From assembly GCF_002198675.1 (NCBI RefSeq), contig NZ_MWLL01000160.1, positions 30,730 through 94,729 on the forward strand: DNA of 64,000 nt, read 5' to 3'. The notes below the pieces were generated by a model, which saw only the letters and a program-made list of their open reading frames with translations, ran no database searches and had not been told where the DNA came from. Shown in pieces: positions 1-8,390 of the stretch. The translations under genes were made by a program, and so were the position numbers. This DNA comes from Kineosporia sp. R_H_3 (GTDB lineage: Bacteria; Actinomycetota; Actinomycetes; Actinomycetales; Kineosporiaceae). Every line of letters begins with the position of its first letter. Positions within the stretch are counted from its first letter, which is position 1.

Positions 1-329
1 TGGACCGGCTCGACCCGTCCCGCGCGAGCAGCCTCGCGGGGGCGGGCGGGCGCTGCCGCCGCACCGGGCCGGGCCGCCCCGGAGGCGTGCGGGGCCGTCG
101 GTCGAGAGGCCGTCACGGCGCTGCCGGCGTAGGCCGCGAGGAGGTCGCCGCCGGCGTCGAGGGCGGTGTCGCAGCGCGTCGCGAGCTCGAGCGAGCCGGG
201 CTTCTCGCCTCGTTCGACCTGCCCGAGGTAGGTGAAGTCGTACGCCACCAGGGCCTGCAGCCCGCGCAGCGAGACGCCGTGCGCCGTGCGCGCCGCGCGC
301 AGCGCCGCGCCCCAGTCCGCCTCGCCCAC
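1..329 (-). CDS. XRE-family helix-turn-helix regulator (C-terminus beyond left edge)
   Basis: An open frame with no stop runs on the minus strand from a GTG at 329 to the edge; GGAGG lies 8-12 bases upstream of the GTG. The first ~65 residues form an XRE/Cro-type DNA-binding domain: an ALRAARTAHGVSLRGLQ helix-turn-helix start followed by YLGQVERGEKPGSLELA, the usual recognition-helix and ERG signature. After this comes an Ala/Pro-rich stretch that reaches the edge. Many actinobacterial proteins with this N-terminus continue into a larger sensor or unknown domain, which cannot be judged here. It is divergent from the acetyltransferase at 575. Targets are unknown. Confidence 0.75.
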   Translation of the reverse strand, partial: MGEADWGAALRAARTAHGVSLRGLQALVAYDFTYLGQVERGEKPGSLELATRCDTALDAGGDLLAAYAGSAVTASRPTAPHASGAARPGAAAAPARPREAARAGRVEPV

Positions 330-455
330 CTGTCGCCTCCCGGGTCCCGGTCCGCACCGCAGAGGCGCGGAGCACCTCAGAGGCTCAACGGTGGAGCCGG
401 GGACCGCCGGTTGCCGGGACCAAGGTCCGTGGACCCGCCCGGTGTGCTGGCGGCC

Positions 456-485
456 GGTGGGCCTACGGCCGCCCGTAGGCCCACC
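456..485. other. 13-bp perfect hairpin in a divergent intergenic region
   Basis: GGTGGGCCTACGG (456-468) pairs perfectly with 473-485 around the 4-base loop CCGC. It lies between two divergent genes (starts at 329 and 575), so it is not at the 3' end of either. It could be a leader attenuator, an antisense terminator or a protein-binding dyad. The rest of 330-574 shows no other clear signal. Confidence 0.5.
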
Positions 486-574
486 CGCAACAGGGGGCCG
501 ACCAGGCGGCCTGGACGAGCAGGCTGTCTCTTCGTGACTCTGCGAACACATCCCGTTGCATCCTGGCGGCGGCC

Positions 575-1165
575 GTGACGGCTGGGGCGATCCGCTGCGC
601 GGCCGTGGACGACGCCGAGCGGGTCGGCTGGTTCGTCTCCCGGGCCGTCCTGGACGACCCCGTCGCCGGCTGGGTCGTCCCGGTGCCGCTGCACCGCCGC
701 GAGATCCTGCCGCGCTACGTCGCGGCGGCGGCGCAGGCGGCCGTCGGGGCGGGCGCGGTCCACGTCGTCGGATCCTTCGAGGGCGTCGCGGTGTGGGTCG
801 GCACGGCCGCCCCGGCGGCGCCCGGCCGGGGCGGCCCGGCGGCCGCCGGACCCTACGCGGACCGCTTCGAGGCCTGGGAGGCCGTCGTCCGCGCCGCCCG
901 CCCGGTCGACCGGCCGCACCACCGCCTGGCGTTCCTCGCCGTCCGGGACGCCCTGCGCGGCCAGGGGATCGGCAGCGCCCTGCTCGAGGCGCAGCACACG
1001 CACCTGGACCGGCAGGGGCTCGGCGCCTACGCCTCGCCGACGACGGCCGAGGCCCGCCGGACGCTGCAGCGGTACGGCTACCACGACGTCGCCCCGCCGG
1101 TGCGCCCCACGGACGACGCGCCGCCGACCTGGCCGATGTGGCGGCCGCCGGGCGGCCTCGCGTGA
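575..1165 (+). CDS. GNAT-family N-acetyltransferase
   Basis: A 196-residue protein with the GCN5-related acetyltransferase fold. The C-terminal half shows beta strand HRLAFLAV followed by the acetyl-CoA pyrophosphate loop RGQGIG (about residues 127-132) and helix SALLEAQ. The later strand/helix LGAYASPTTAEARRTLQRYGY ends in the typical GYxxV position. The first ~80 residues hold the acceptor-binding part, so the substrate cannot be read from sequence. The start is a GTG without a convincing Shine-Dalgarno. The gene converges on the signalling protein at 1170 with four bases between the stops. Confidence 0.8.
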   Translation: MTAGAIRCAAVDDAERVGWFVSRAVLDDPVAGWVVPVPLHRREILPRYVAAAAQAAVGAGAVHVVGSFEGVAVWVGTAAPAAPGRGGPAAAGPYADRFEAWEAVVRAARPVDRPHHRLAFLAVRDALRGQGIGSALLEAQHTHLDRQGLGAYASPTTAEARRTLQRYGYHDVAPPVRPTDDAPPTWPMWRPPGGLA

Positions 1166-1169
1166 CCGG

Positions 1170-3611
1170 CTACCGGACGGCGTCCGCGGCGCGCGGTTCC
1201 GCGCCGTCCGGGCGGGCGAGCCGGAACCACACGTCCTTGCCGGAGTCCGGCCGCGGTGCCCAGCCCCAGGCGTCGGCGAGCGCCTCGACGAGCAGCAGCC
1301 CGCGGCCCGACTCGGCCAGGTCGAGGATGTCGTCGAGGTCCTCGCTCGGGCCGCCCTGGGCCGGGATGCGCTGCCCCGCAACGGGTTCGGCGGGCGATGC
1401 GTCGCCGATCCGGACGACGAGACCGTCCGCCCCGACCTGCAGCGCGAGGTCGATCGGCCCGTGCCCGTGGCGGACGGCGTTCGCGACGAGCTCGCTGACG
1501 AGCAGTGCTGCCGTCTCGAGGCAGTCCTCGTAGCCCCAGCGGGCCAGCGCGCCCGCGACGTGCCGGCGGGCGGCAGCCGCGGACTGCGGCCGGGCGCTGA
1601 GCCGCACGTGCACCGCGTCCGGCCCGTCGTCGTCCGGGCCGGAGCCCGCCGCGCACGGCGCGGTCACCCGCACGGCGAGCACCGCGATGTCGTCGTCGTG
1701 GGCGCCGTCCCGGCCCATGACCCGCAGCGCTGCGGCGCACGCGGCGTCGGCGGTGGCCGGACGGCTGCCGCGCAGCCCGGCCGAGAGCCGGTCGAGCCCG
1801 TCCTCGGCGGCGACGTCCCGGTCCTCGACGAGGCCGTCGGTGAACAGCAGGAGGCAGTCGCCGGCGCCGAGCCGGACCGTCGTGTCGGAGTACGCGGCCG
1901 GGTGCCCGACGCCGAGCGGCGGTCCCGGCACGACGTCCACGGCGACGGCGTCCTCCGGCCGGCCGCTGCCCGGGCCGCCGTTCGAGCGCACGAGCAGGGG
2001 TGGCGGGTGCCCGGCGCTCGCGACGACGGTCACCCCGGCGGCCGGGTCGTGGACGGCGTACAGGCACGTCGCGAAGCGGTCGTCGTCGAGGGCCGCCATG
2101 AAGCCCGCGAGGCGGCCGAGCACCTCGCGGGGCGGGTAGCCCTCGGTCGCGTAGGCGCGCAGCGCCGCCCGGAGCTGGCCCATGAGCGCGGCGGCGGTGG
2201 CGCCGCGGCCCATGACGTCGCCGACGCAGAGCCCGAGGCGGCCGTCGGGCAGCGGGACGACGTCGTACCAGTCACCGCCGACGAGCGTCCCGGCGCCGCC
2301 GGCGAGGTAGCGCCCGGCGACCTGGAGCCCGGGGACGACCGGCAGCGCCCGGGGCAGCAGGGCCCGCTGCAGGTCCGCGGCGAGGTCGCGCTGGCGCTCG
2401 TACGCGTCGGCGTTGGCGAGGGCGAGGGCGGCCCGGCGGCCGAGCTCGGTGAGGAACCGGGCCTCCCCGTCGCTGAAGGCGGTGCCGGTGAGCCGGTTGA
2501 GGGAGAGCACGCCGAGGAAGGCCCCGCCGGCGACGAGCGGGACGTGCACGCTCGACCGGGTCCCGAGGGCGCGGACGGCGTAGGTGGCGTCCGGGCGCCC
2601 CGCGAGGACCGTCTCGGTGAACGCGGCGTCGATGTTGCGGTGCACCTGCGTGCGGCCGGTCGCCCACGCCGTCCCCGGCCCCGGCCGGCCGCGCCGGACG
2701 TCGAGCCGGGCCAGGAGCGCGTCGAGCCGGGCCTGCGCCGCCGGGTCGCCGTGCCGTGCGGCCGCCGGCCGCAGGGCGTCCGCGGGCTCGGCCACCGGGG
2801 CCAGCACGAAGGCGAGGTCGGCGACGTCCGGCACGACGAGCCCGAGCAGCACGTCGAGCACGTCCTGGCGGCGCAACGACTCCGACAACGTGATCCCGGC
2901 CTCGGCGAGCGTCGCGGCCCGCCGCCGCTCGGCGGCCTCGGCGGCGAAGAGCCGGGCGTTGTCGACGGCGAGCGCGGCGCGGGCGGCGAGGATCTCGACG
3001 ACGGCCAGCTCGCGGCGGCCGAAGGGCCGGCCGGACGCACCGGTCATGCTCACGGTGAGGGCGCCGATGACGTGGCCGCGGGCGACGAGCGGCACGACCG
3101 CCCCGGCCCGGTTGTCGAGGGCGGCGAAGAGGGCGGCGAGCTCGGGGTCCCCGGCGGCGCGCGCGGCCTCGAGCTCCGGGGTGAGCCGCTCGAGGAGGAG
3201 CGAGGCCCCGGCGGCGATGGCACGCGGGACGACGGAGGCTCCCGGCCGGCGTGCGTCGAGCTCGCTCATCCGCCAGAGCAGGTGCTGCTGGTCCGGGTCG
3301 CGGTGCGCGACGGCGGTCCGCACCCGGCGGCGCTCGATCTCGCCGAGCACGTCGGGGGCGTCGGCGACGTCCTGCTCGGCCGCGAACCGGTCGGGGTCGT
3401 CGCCGGGCCGGGCGACGAGCGGGCCGTCACCGTCGACGAGGTCCAGGGCGCACCAGTCGGCGAGCGCCGGGACGACCGCCGCGACGACCCGGCGCAGCGC
3501 CTCGTCGATGTCGAGGCTCGTCGACAGGTCCTCGCCGACCCGTTCGAGCACGGCGAGCGCCGCCAGTGCGTGGGCGCCGTCGTCGGGTGCGGGGGGAGGC
3601 TCTGCGGGCAT
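1170..3611 (-). CDS. GAF-GAF-PP2C (SpoIIE) phosphatase fused to RsbW-like ATPase
   Basis: An 813-residue soluble signalling protein. Order of domains: two GAF-type sensor regions (about 15-200 and 225-400), a SpoIIE/RsbU-type PP2C phosphatase (about 425-650; metal motifs VGGDWYDVVPL, GDVMGRG, SAGHPPPLL and FTDGLVEDR), and a C-terminal GHKL ATPase (about 680-800; N-box LLVSELVANAVRHG and G-box ESGRGLLLVEAL). PP2C proteins of this kind dephosphorylate anti-anti-sigma factors; RsbW-type ATPases phosphorylate them or bind sigma factors. Having both in one chain suggests a self-contained partner-switching module. The start chosen is ATG 3611, preceded by GGAGAG at 7 bases; an upstream in-frame ATG at 3677 lacks a ribosome site. 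No sigma or STAS gene is nearby. Confidence 0.88.
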   Translation of the reverse strand: MPAEPPPAPDDGAHALAALAVLERVGEDLSTSLDIDEALRRVVAAVVPALADWCALDLVDGDGPLVARPGDDPDRFAAEQDVADAPDVLGEIERRRVRTAVAHRDPDQQHLLWRMSELDARRPGASVVPRAIAAGASLLLERLTPELEAARAAGDPELAALFAALDNRAGAVVPLVARGHVIGALTVSMTGASGRPFGRRELAVVEILAARAALAVDNARLFAAEAAERRRAATLAEAGITLSESLRRQDVLDVLLGLVVPDVADLAFVLAPVAEPADALRPAAARHGDPAAQARLDALLARLDVRRGRPGPGTAWATGRTQVHRNIDAAFTETVLAGRPDATYAVRALGTRSSVHVPLVAGGAFLGVLSLNRLTGTAFSDGEARFLTELGRRAALALANADAYERQRDLAADLQRALLPRALPVVPGLQVAGRYLAGGAGTLVGGDWYDVVPLPDGRLGLCVGDVMGRGATAAALMGQLRAALRAYATEGYPPREVLGRLAGFMAALDDDRFATCLYAVHDPAAGVTVVASAGHPPPLLVRSNGGPGSGRPEDAVAVDVVPGPPLGVGHPAAYSDTTVRLGAGDCLLLFTDGLVEDRDVAAEDGLDRLSAGLRGSRPATADAACAAALRVMGRDGAHDDDIAVLAVRVTAPCAAGSGPDDDGPDAVHVRLSARPQSAAAARRHVAGALARWGYEDCLETAALLVSELVANAVRHGHGPIDLALQVGADGLVVRIGDASPAEPVAGQRIPAQGGPSEDLDDILDLAESGRGLLLVEALADAWGWAPRPDSGKDVWFRLARPDGAEPRAADAVR

Positions 3612-3741
3612 GACTCTCCATCGCCGGCCCCCGAGGCTGGACGTGTCACCGCCTCGCGGCAATGACACTCCGAGCATGGATGAACACCACAGGTGACAGC
3701 AAGGACATCCCCGGAGAATGGCCCGAAGGGCCCACCTCGTA

Positions 3742-3779
3742 CCGACGCCCCCGGACGGTCGGGCGTCCGGGGGCGTCGG
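3742..3779 (-). terminator. 16-bp perfect hairpin after etfA
   Basis: CCGACGCCCCCGGACG (3742-3757) pairs perfectly with 3764-3779 around a 6-base loop. It lies 47 bases past the etfA stop in the direction of transcription and has no U-tract, as is common for actinobacterial terminators. It probably ends the dehydrogenase-etfBA operon. Confidence 0.75.
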
Positions 3780-3825
3780 CCAGGGTGTCGGCCAGCTGTT
3801 CGGCCAGGTGCTCGTCCGGGCGGGT

Positions 3826-4812
3826 TCAGCCCTTGCGCTTGCGGATCTCCGCGTTGACCGCCGGGACGATCTCGTGCAGGTCGCCGATGACGGCGTAGTG
3901 CGCCTTGGTCACCATCGGCGCCTCGTCGTCGGTGTTGATCGCGATGATCGTCTTCGCCGACGACATGCCCGCCCAGTGCTGGATCGCACCGCTGATGCCG
4001 CACGCGAGGTAGAGGTCCGGCGACACCCGGCTGCCGGTCTGGCCGACCTGCTCGTGGTGCGGGCGCCAGCCGAGGCTCGTGACGACGCGGGAGACGCCGA
4101 GCGCACCGCCGAGCAGCTCGGTGAGCTCGAGCAGGTCGCCGAACTGGTCGGCGCCGCCGACCCCGCGGCCCGCGCCGACGACGACGCGCGACGTCGTGAG
4201 CGCCCCGCTCTCGTTGACGACGGGCTCGGAGCGGACGACCCGGGCCACGAGGTCGGCGTCGGTGAGCGCGGGCGCGAACGTCGACACGGACGGCGAGGAC
4301 GGCGCCGCGGCCGGCGCCGGGTCGACGGCGTGCCCGGCCATCGTCACGAGGGCGGGCGCCCCGGCCGCTCCGGACAGGTGCACCTCCTCGAGCGCCGCGC
4401 CGCCCATGACCTGCCGCCGGACGACGAGGGTCCCGGCCGTCCCGGCGTCGGCCGTCACCGCGTTCGCGGCCATCGACAGGTCGAGGCGGGCCGCGACGTG
4501 CGCGAGCACCTCGTTGCCGCGCGGGCTCGCGGCGGCGAGCAGCGTGGTCGCGCCGGTGGCCTTCGCCGCGTCGACCGCGGCCGCGGCCCAGGCCGCCGCC
4601 GAGTACGCCGCGAGGCGGTCGTCGTCGGCGTGGTGCACGGCCGAGACGCCGTGCGCCGCAAGGCCTTCGAGGGTCACCGCCGGGTGCGGCCCGACGACGA
4701 GCGCCTGGACGTCGCCGTCACCGGACGCCGCGATCCCGCGGGCGAAGGTGAGGGCCTCCGCGGACAGCAGCTCGACGCCGTCCGCCTGGGTCTCCACGAG
4801 GACGAGGATCAT
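3826..4812 (-). CDS. etfA: Electron transfer flavoprotein subunit alpha
   Basis: A 328-residue ETF alpha subunit. The N-terminal half (MILVLVETQADGVEL onward) is the alpha/beta domain shared with the beta subunit. The C-terminal half carries the FAD-binding signature: VVGAGRGVGG near residue 215, then SRVSPDLYLACGISGAIQH near 260-285 and TDDEAPM. The ATG overlaps the etfB stop by four bases (ATGA), so the two subunits are probably translationally coupled. ETF is a soluble FAD heterodimer that takes electrons from flavin dehydrogenases and hands them to the respiratory chain. The dehydrogenase just upstream is the likely donor. Confidence 0.96.
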   Translation of the reverse strand: MILVLVETQADGVELLSAEALTFARGIAASGDGDVQALVVGPHPAVTLEGLAAHGVSAVHHADDDRLAAYSAAAWAAAAVDAAKATGATTLLAAASPRGNEVLAHVAARLDLSMAANAVTADAGTAGTLVVRRQVMGGAALEEVHLSGAAGAPALVTMAGHAVDPAPAAAPSSPSVSTFAPALTDADLVARVVRSEPVVNESGALTTSRVVVGAGRGVGGADQFGDLLELTELLGGALGVSRVVTSLGWRPHHEQVGQTGSRVSPDLYLACGISGAIQHWAGMSSAKTIIAINTDDEAPMVTKAHYAVIGDLHEIVPAVNAEIRKRKG

Positions 4813-5579
4813 CGCCCGACCACCCCGATCTGCTCGAGCACGTCGACGAGGGCCGGCGCGGCGTCCGCGCCCTCGCCGAGGATCTGCACCTGGCTCGGCT
4901 GCTCCGGCGGCAGGTGCAGCCGCACCCGCCCGGAGCCGGCCGGTTCGAACCCCGGCGTGACGTTCTCGACCGGGGCCTTCTTCGCCTTGATCCGGCCCGG
5001 CAGCGACGGGTAGCGCGGCGTGATGCCGCCCTCCTTGACCGTCAGCACGGCGGGCAGCGGCACGTCGAAGTGCTCGACGCCGTCCGGTCCGTCGCCGAGC
5101 GCGGCCACCCGGCCGCCCTCGACGCTGAACGACCGGACGCCGGTGACGACGGGCCAGCCGAGCCGGTACGCCAGCCGGATCCCGACCTGGAAGTCGCCGG
5201 TGTCGGCAGCGTCGTTGCCGAGGAGCACGAGGTCGACGGCGTCGTCCGAGCCGGCCCGCGCCCCGACGACGTCCGCGACCGCCCGGGCGACGTCCGCCGG
5301 ACCGAACGCGTCGCTGTCGGCGACGACGTGCACGGCGCTCTTCACGCCCATCGCGAGGGCGTCGCGGAGCTGCTCGAGCGCGTCCTCCGGGCCGACGGTG
5401 AGCACGGCGGCGGTGCCGCCGTGCGTCTCGACGAGCTGGACCGCCGCCTCGACGGCGCACTCCTCGTGCGGGCTCGTCGTGTAGCCGACGTGCCGGGTGT
5501 CGACGCCCATGGCGTCGTCGGTCAGCGTCACGGCCGACGACGCGGCCGGGACGCGCTTGATGCAGACGAGGGTGTTCAT
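4809..5579 (-). CDS. etfB: Electron transfer flavoprotein subunit beta
   Basis: A 256-residue ETF beta subunit starting MNTLVCIKRVPA, the usual family start. It has the TSPHEECAVEAAVQL helix and the LLGNDAADTGDFQVGIRLA AMP-binding region near residues 115-135, and LPAVLTVKEGGITPRYPSLPG near 175-195. It sits four bases downstream of the dehydrogenase stop and overlaps etfA by four bases, forming a tight three-gene operon. Residues around 205-212 are encoded by DNA that resembles a tRNA T-arm, but this is coincidental (see rejected items). Confidence 0.96.
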   Translation of the reverse strand: MNTLVCIKRVPAASSAVTLTDDAMGVDTRHVGYTTSPHEECAVEAAVQLVETHGGTAAVLTVGPEDALEQLRDALAMGVKSAVHVVADSDAFGPADVARAVADVVGARAGSDDAVDLVLLGNDAADTGDFQVGIRLAYRLGWPVVTGVRSFSVEGGRVAALGDGPDGVEHFDVPLPAVLTVKEGGITPRYPSLPGRIKAKKAPVENVTPGFEPAGSGRVRLHLPPEQPSQVQILGEGADAAPALVDVLEQIGVVGR

Positions 5580-5583
5580 GCGC

Positions 5584-8100
5584 TCAGCCCCTGATCCGTG
5601 CGTTCTCGGGGTCGAACAGCGGCGTCGCGTCGGTGGCCGCGACGGTCACCGGGTACTGCTCGCCGAGGTACTCGACCTTGTACGAGGCGCCCACCACCGC
5701 GTGCGACGGCGGCAGGAACGCCATGAGGACGTGCTTGCCGAGGCTCGGTGCCGAGCCCGCCGACGTCACGTACGTGGGGCGGCCGTGCGCGTCCCGGATC
5801 AGGCTGCCGTCGGCCGCGAGGATCGGCTCGCCGCCGAGCATGTAGCGCTTCACGCCCGTGGACGACGTGTGGTCGTCGACCGTGAGCGAGCAGAGCACGG
5901 TGACCGGCTCGGCGTCGCGCTGCTTCAGGTAGGCCGCCTTGCCGACGAACTCCGCGTCCTTGACCTTCGGCCGCTGCATGCCGACCTCGATGATGTTCCG
6001 CTCGGTGTCGAGCTCGGTGCCGTAGGCCCGGTAGCCCTTCTCCAGGCGGCCCGTCGTCCCGTAGACGCCGATGCCGACGGGCACCGCACCGTGCGGCGCG
6101 CCGGCCTCCAGGAGCAGCGACCACAGCCGGGCGCCGGTCTCGAAGGGCACGTAGAGCTCCCAGCCGAGCTCGCCGACGTACGAGATCCGCGAGGCGAGCA
6201 CGAGCAGCGAGCGCACCTCGATCGTCCGGCAGTCGCCGAACTTGAAGGCGGCGTTCGACAGGTCGTCGCGGGTCAGCGACTGGAGGATCTCGCGGGCCTT
6301 CGGGCCCCAGATCCCGATCGTCGTGAACGCCGAGGTCTGGTCGACGACGTACGCGCCGCCGTCCGCCGGCATGTGGTCCTCGAACCACTTGCGGTCGGCG
6401 TTGCCGTGCGCGCCGCCGGTGACGACGCGGAACTGGTTGCGGCCCAGGCGCATCACGGTGAGGTCGGCCTTGAAGCCGCCGTTCGGCGTGAGCACCGGGG
6501 TGTAGACGACGCGGCCGTCGGCGACGTCGACGTTGAGGACGACGATGCTCTGCACCGCCTCGCACGCCTTCGGCCCGACGACGTCGAACATGCTGAAGGC
6601 CGTGAGGTCGACGATGCCGGCCGCGTCGCGCATCGCGAGGTGCTCGGCGTTGATGATCGGCGACCACCAGCGGGAGTCCCACTCCGCCTCGCGCGGCATG
6701 ACGGCGTCGCCGTACTTCTCGACGAGCGGCGCGTTGCTCTCGTACCACCACGGCCGCTCCCAGCCGGCGGTCTCGTGGAAGACCGCGCCGAGCGCCTTCT
6801 CCTGCTCGTGCATCGGCGACAGCCGCACGTCGCGGTTGCTCGACCACTGCTCGCCCGGGTGGACGATGCCGTACGTCTTGTTGAACGCCTCGGAGGTGCG
6901 CGCCCTGACGTGCTCGCGGGTGCGCTGGTGCGGGTAGAACCGGGCGATGTCGCTGTGGTGGAGGTCGATCTCGCTCTCGCCCTCGACGATCCACTCGGCG
7001 ACGGCCCGCGCGGTGCCGGGGCCCTCCTTGACCCAGACGGCGGCGGCCGACCACAGGCCCTTGACCTCGGGGGTCTCGCCGAGGATCGGGAAGCCGTCGG
7101 GGGTCAGCGAGAGCAGACCGTTGATCGCGTAACGGATCCCGGCGTTCTCGTCGCCGAGCAGCTCCGGCATGAGCTCGAGCGCCTGCTCGAGCTGCGGGTC
7201 GAAGTCGTCGCTCGTGAAGGGCAGCTCGGTCGGGGAGAGCGCGGACTGCTCGATCGACGGGATGTCCTCCGGGTCCCAGAGGATCGGCCGGTGCGCGTAG
7301 GAGCCGACCTCCATGTCGCCGCCGTGCTGGCGCTCGTAGCAGAAGGTGTCCATGTCCCGGATGATCGGGAAGTTGATCTCGCCGGGCAGGCCCTGGAACG
7401 CGGCGATCGGGCCGACCGAGATCATCTGGTGGACGGCGGGCGTCAGCGGGATGTGTGCGCCGGCCATCCGGGCGATCTTCGGGCTCCACACGCCGCAGGC
7501 GATGACGAGCACCTCGCACTCGATGTCGCCCTGCGACGTCCGGACGCCCTTGACCCGGCCGTCCACGACGTCGACGCCGAGCACCTCGGTGTTCGGGACG
7601 CTGACGAGCGCGCCCATCTCCACGGCCTTCTCACGCATGAGGGTACCGAAGCGGACCGACTCGACGACCCCGACGGACGGCGTCCAGAAGCCGCCGACGA
7701 TCACCTCGGGGTCGAGGAACGGGACCTTCTCCTGGACCTCCTTCGGGGTGACGATCTCGGACTCGATGCCCCAGGCCTTGGAGCTCGTGATGCGCCGGGC
7801 GAGCTCCTGCATGCGGGCCTCGGAGCGGGCCACCTCGTAGCCGCCGGACTGCGTGAAGCAGCCGTACTCGGTGTACTGCTTCACCGAGTCGCGGGTGATG
7901 TCGGTCATCTCCCGGGAGTGGTCGACCGGGAAGATGAAGTTGCTCGCGTGACCGGTGGAGCCGCCGGGGTTCGGCAGCGGGCCCTTGTCGATCTGCACGA
8001 TGTCGCGCCAGCCCAGGCGTGCCAGGTGGTAGGCGAGGCTGTTGCCGACGATTCCGGCGCCGACGACGACCGCTCGGGCGCGGGCGGGCAGGGCACTCAT
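5584..8100 (-). CDS. FAD-dependent dimethylglycine/sarcosine dehydrogenase-like protein (DAO plus GcvT domains)
   Basis: An 838-residue fusion of an N-terminal FAD oxidoreductase of the DAO type (VVVGAGIVGNSLAYHLARLG at 10-29) and a C-terminal GcvT/aminomethyltransferase-like domain (about 430-830). This is the layout of dimethylglycine and sarcosine dehydrogenases, which demethylate N-methylglycines and pass the one-carbon unit to tetrahydrofolate. GGSTGHASN near residue 50 matches the region where the family binds FAD covalently through His. Directly followed by etfBA, it probably gives electrons to ETF as the mitochondrial enzymes do, rather than to oxygen. The start is ATG 8100 with AAGGA 6-10 bases upstream. 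Another methylated amine as substrate cannot be excluded. Confidence 0.88.
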   Translation of the reverse strand: MSALPARARAVVVGAGIVGNSLAYHLARLGWRDIVQIDKGPLPNPGGSTGHASNFIFPVDHSREMTDITRDSVKQYTEYGCFTQSGGYEVARSEARMQELARRITSSKAWGIESEIVTPKEVQEKVPFLDPEVIVGGFWTPSVGVVESVRFGTLMREKAVEMGALVSVPNTEVLGVDVVDGRVKGVRTSQGDIECEVLVIACGVWSPKIARMAGAHIPLTPAVHQMISVGPIAAFQGLPGEINFPIIRDMDTFCYERQHGGDMEVGSYAHRPILWDPEDIPSIEQSALSPTELPFTSDDFDPQLEQALELMPELLGDENAGIRYAINGLLSLTPDGFPILGETPEVKGLWSAAAVWVKEGPGTARAVAEWIVEGESEIDLHHSDIARFYPHQRTREHVRARTSEAFNKTYGIVHPGEQWSSNRDVRLSPMHEQEKALGAVFHETAGWERPWWYESNAPLVEKYGDAVMPREAEWDSRWWSPIINAEHLAMRDAAGIVDLTAFSMFDVVGPKACEAVQSIVVLNVDVADGRVVYTPVLTPNGGFKADLTVMRLGRNQFRVVTGGAHGNADRKWFEDHMPADGGAYVVDQTSAFTTIGIWGPKAREILQSLTRDDLSNAAFKFGDCRTIEVRSLLVLASRISYVGELGWELYVPFETGARLWSLLLEAGAPHGAVPVGIGVYGTTGRLEKGYRAYGTELDTERNIIEVGMQRPKVKDAEFVGKAAYLKQRDAEPVTVLCSLTVDDHTSSTGVKRYMLGGEPILAADGSLIRDAHGRPTYVTSAGSAPSLGKHVLMAFLPPSHAVVGASYKVEYLGEQYPVTVAATDATPLFDPENARIRG

Positions 8101-8172
8101 GTCAGGTCCTTCCGCGGTGGGTCCCGCTGTTCTCGGCGCCGGGGCGGCGCTGCTGGCATCACGTGCTGGGTG

Positions 8173-8180
8173 TTGCGCAA
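8173..8180. promoter_or_regulatory. TTGCGCAA palindrome upstream of the dehydrogenase-ETF operon
   Basis: A perfect 8-base palindrome lies 73 bases upstream of the dehydrogenase start, in a less GC-rich stretch (8150-8270). On the minus strand TTGGCA followed 18 bases later by TATGGC is a possible promoter just upstream of it. It could be an operator for a substrate-responsive regulator. The regulator is not in the window. Confidence 0.35.
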
Positions 8181-8283
8181 TAAGAAACGGCAAGCGCCAT
8201 ACGGAACGACTACCAAGGATGCCAAGTCCACGCCGTGCGTCAAGCCTGAGTCCGGTCACAGTGTGCGGACGGGGCAAAACAGG

Positions 8284-8350
8284 GGCGTCCTCCCATGGGG
8301 GCGTCCCGCCGACACCGAGGTTCGGCGGGGCGCCCCCATGGGAGGACGCC
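8284..8350 (-). terminator. 29-bp near-perfect hairpin
   Basis: Arms 8284-8312 and 8322-8350 pair over 29 bases with a single G-U-type mismatch (8304) around a 9-base loop; each arm also contains CCCATGGG. It follows the stop of the small gene at 8391 by 40 bases, so it is best read as its terminator. It also insulates the dehydrogenase promoter downstream. Confidence 0.75.
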
Positions 8351-8390
8351 GGCGGGCCGGGGCCCGCGGTGGTGCTGCGTGCTGTGCGCG

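Noticed and set aside
1461-3665. Long plus-strand open frame opposite the PP2C signalling gene
   Set aside because: It is a shadow created by high third-position GC. The minus-strand frame has clear domain motifs; this one is low-complexity Gly/Arg/Pro/Ala text.
4937-4956. A GGTTCGAACCCCGGC stretch like a tRNA T-arm
   Set aside because: It lies inside etfB and encodes a GFEPAG region of a well-formed protein. No acceptor, D or anticodon arms surround it.
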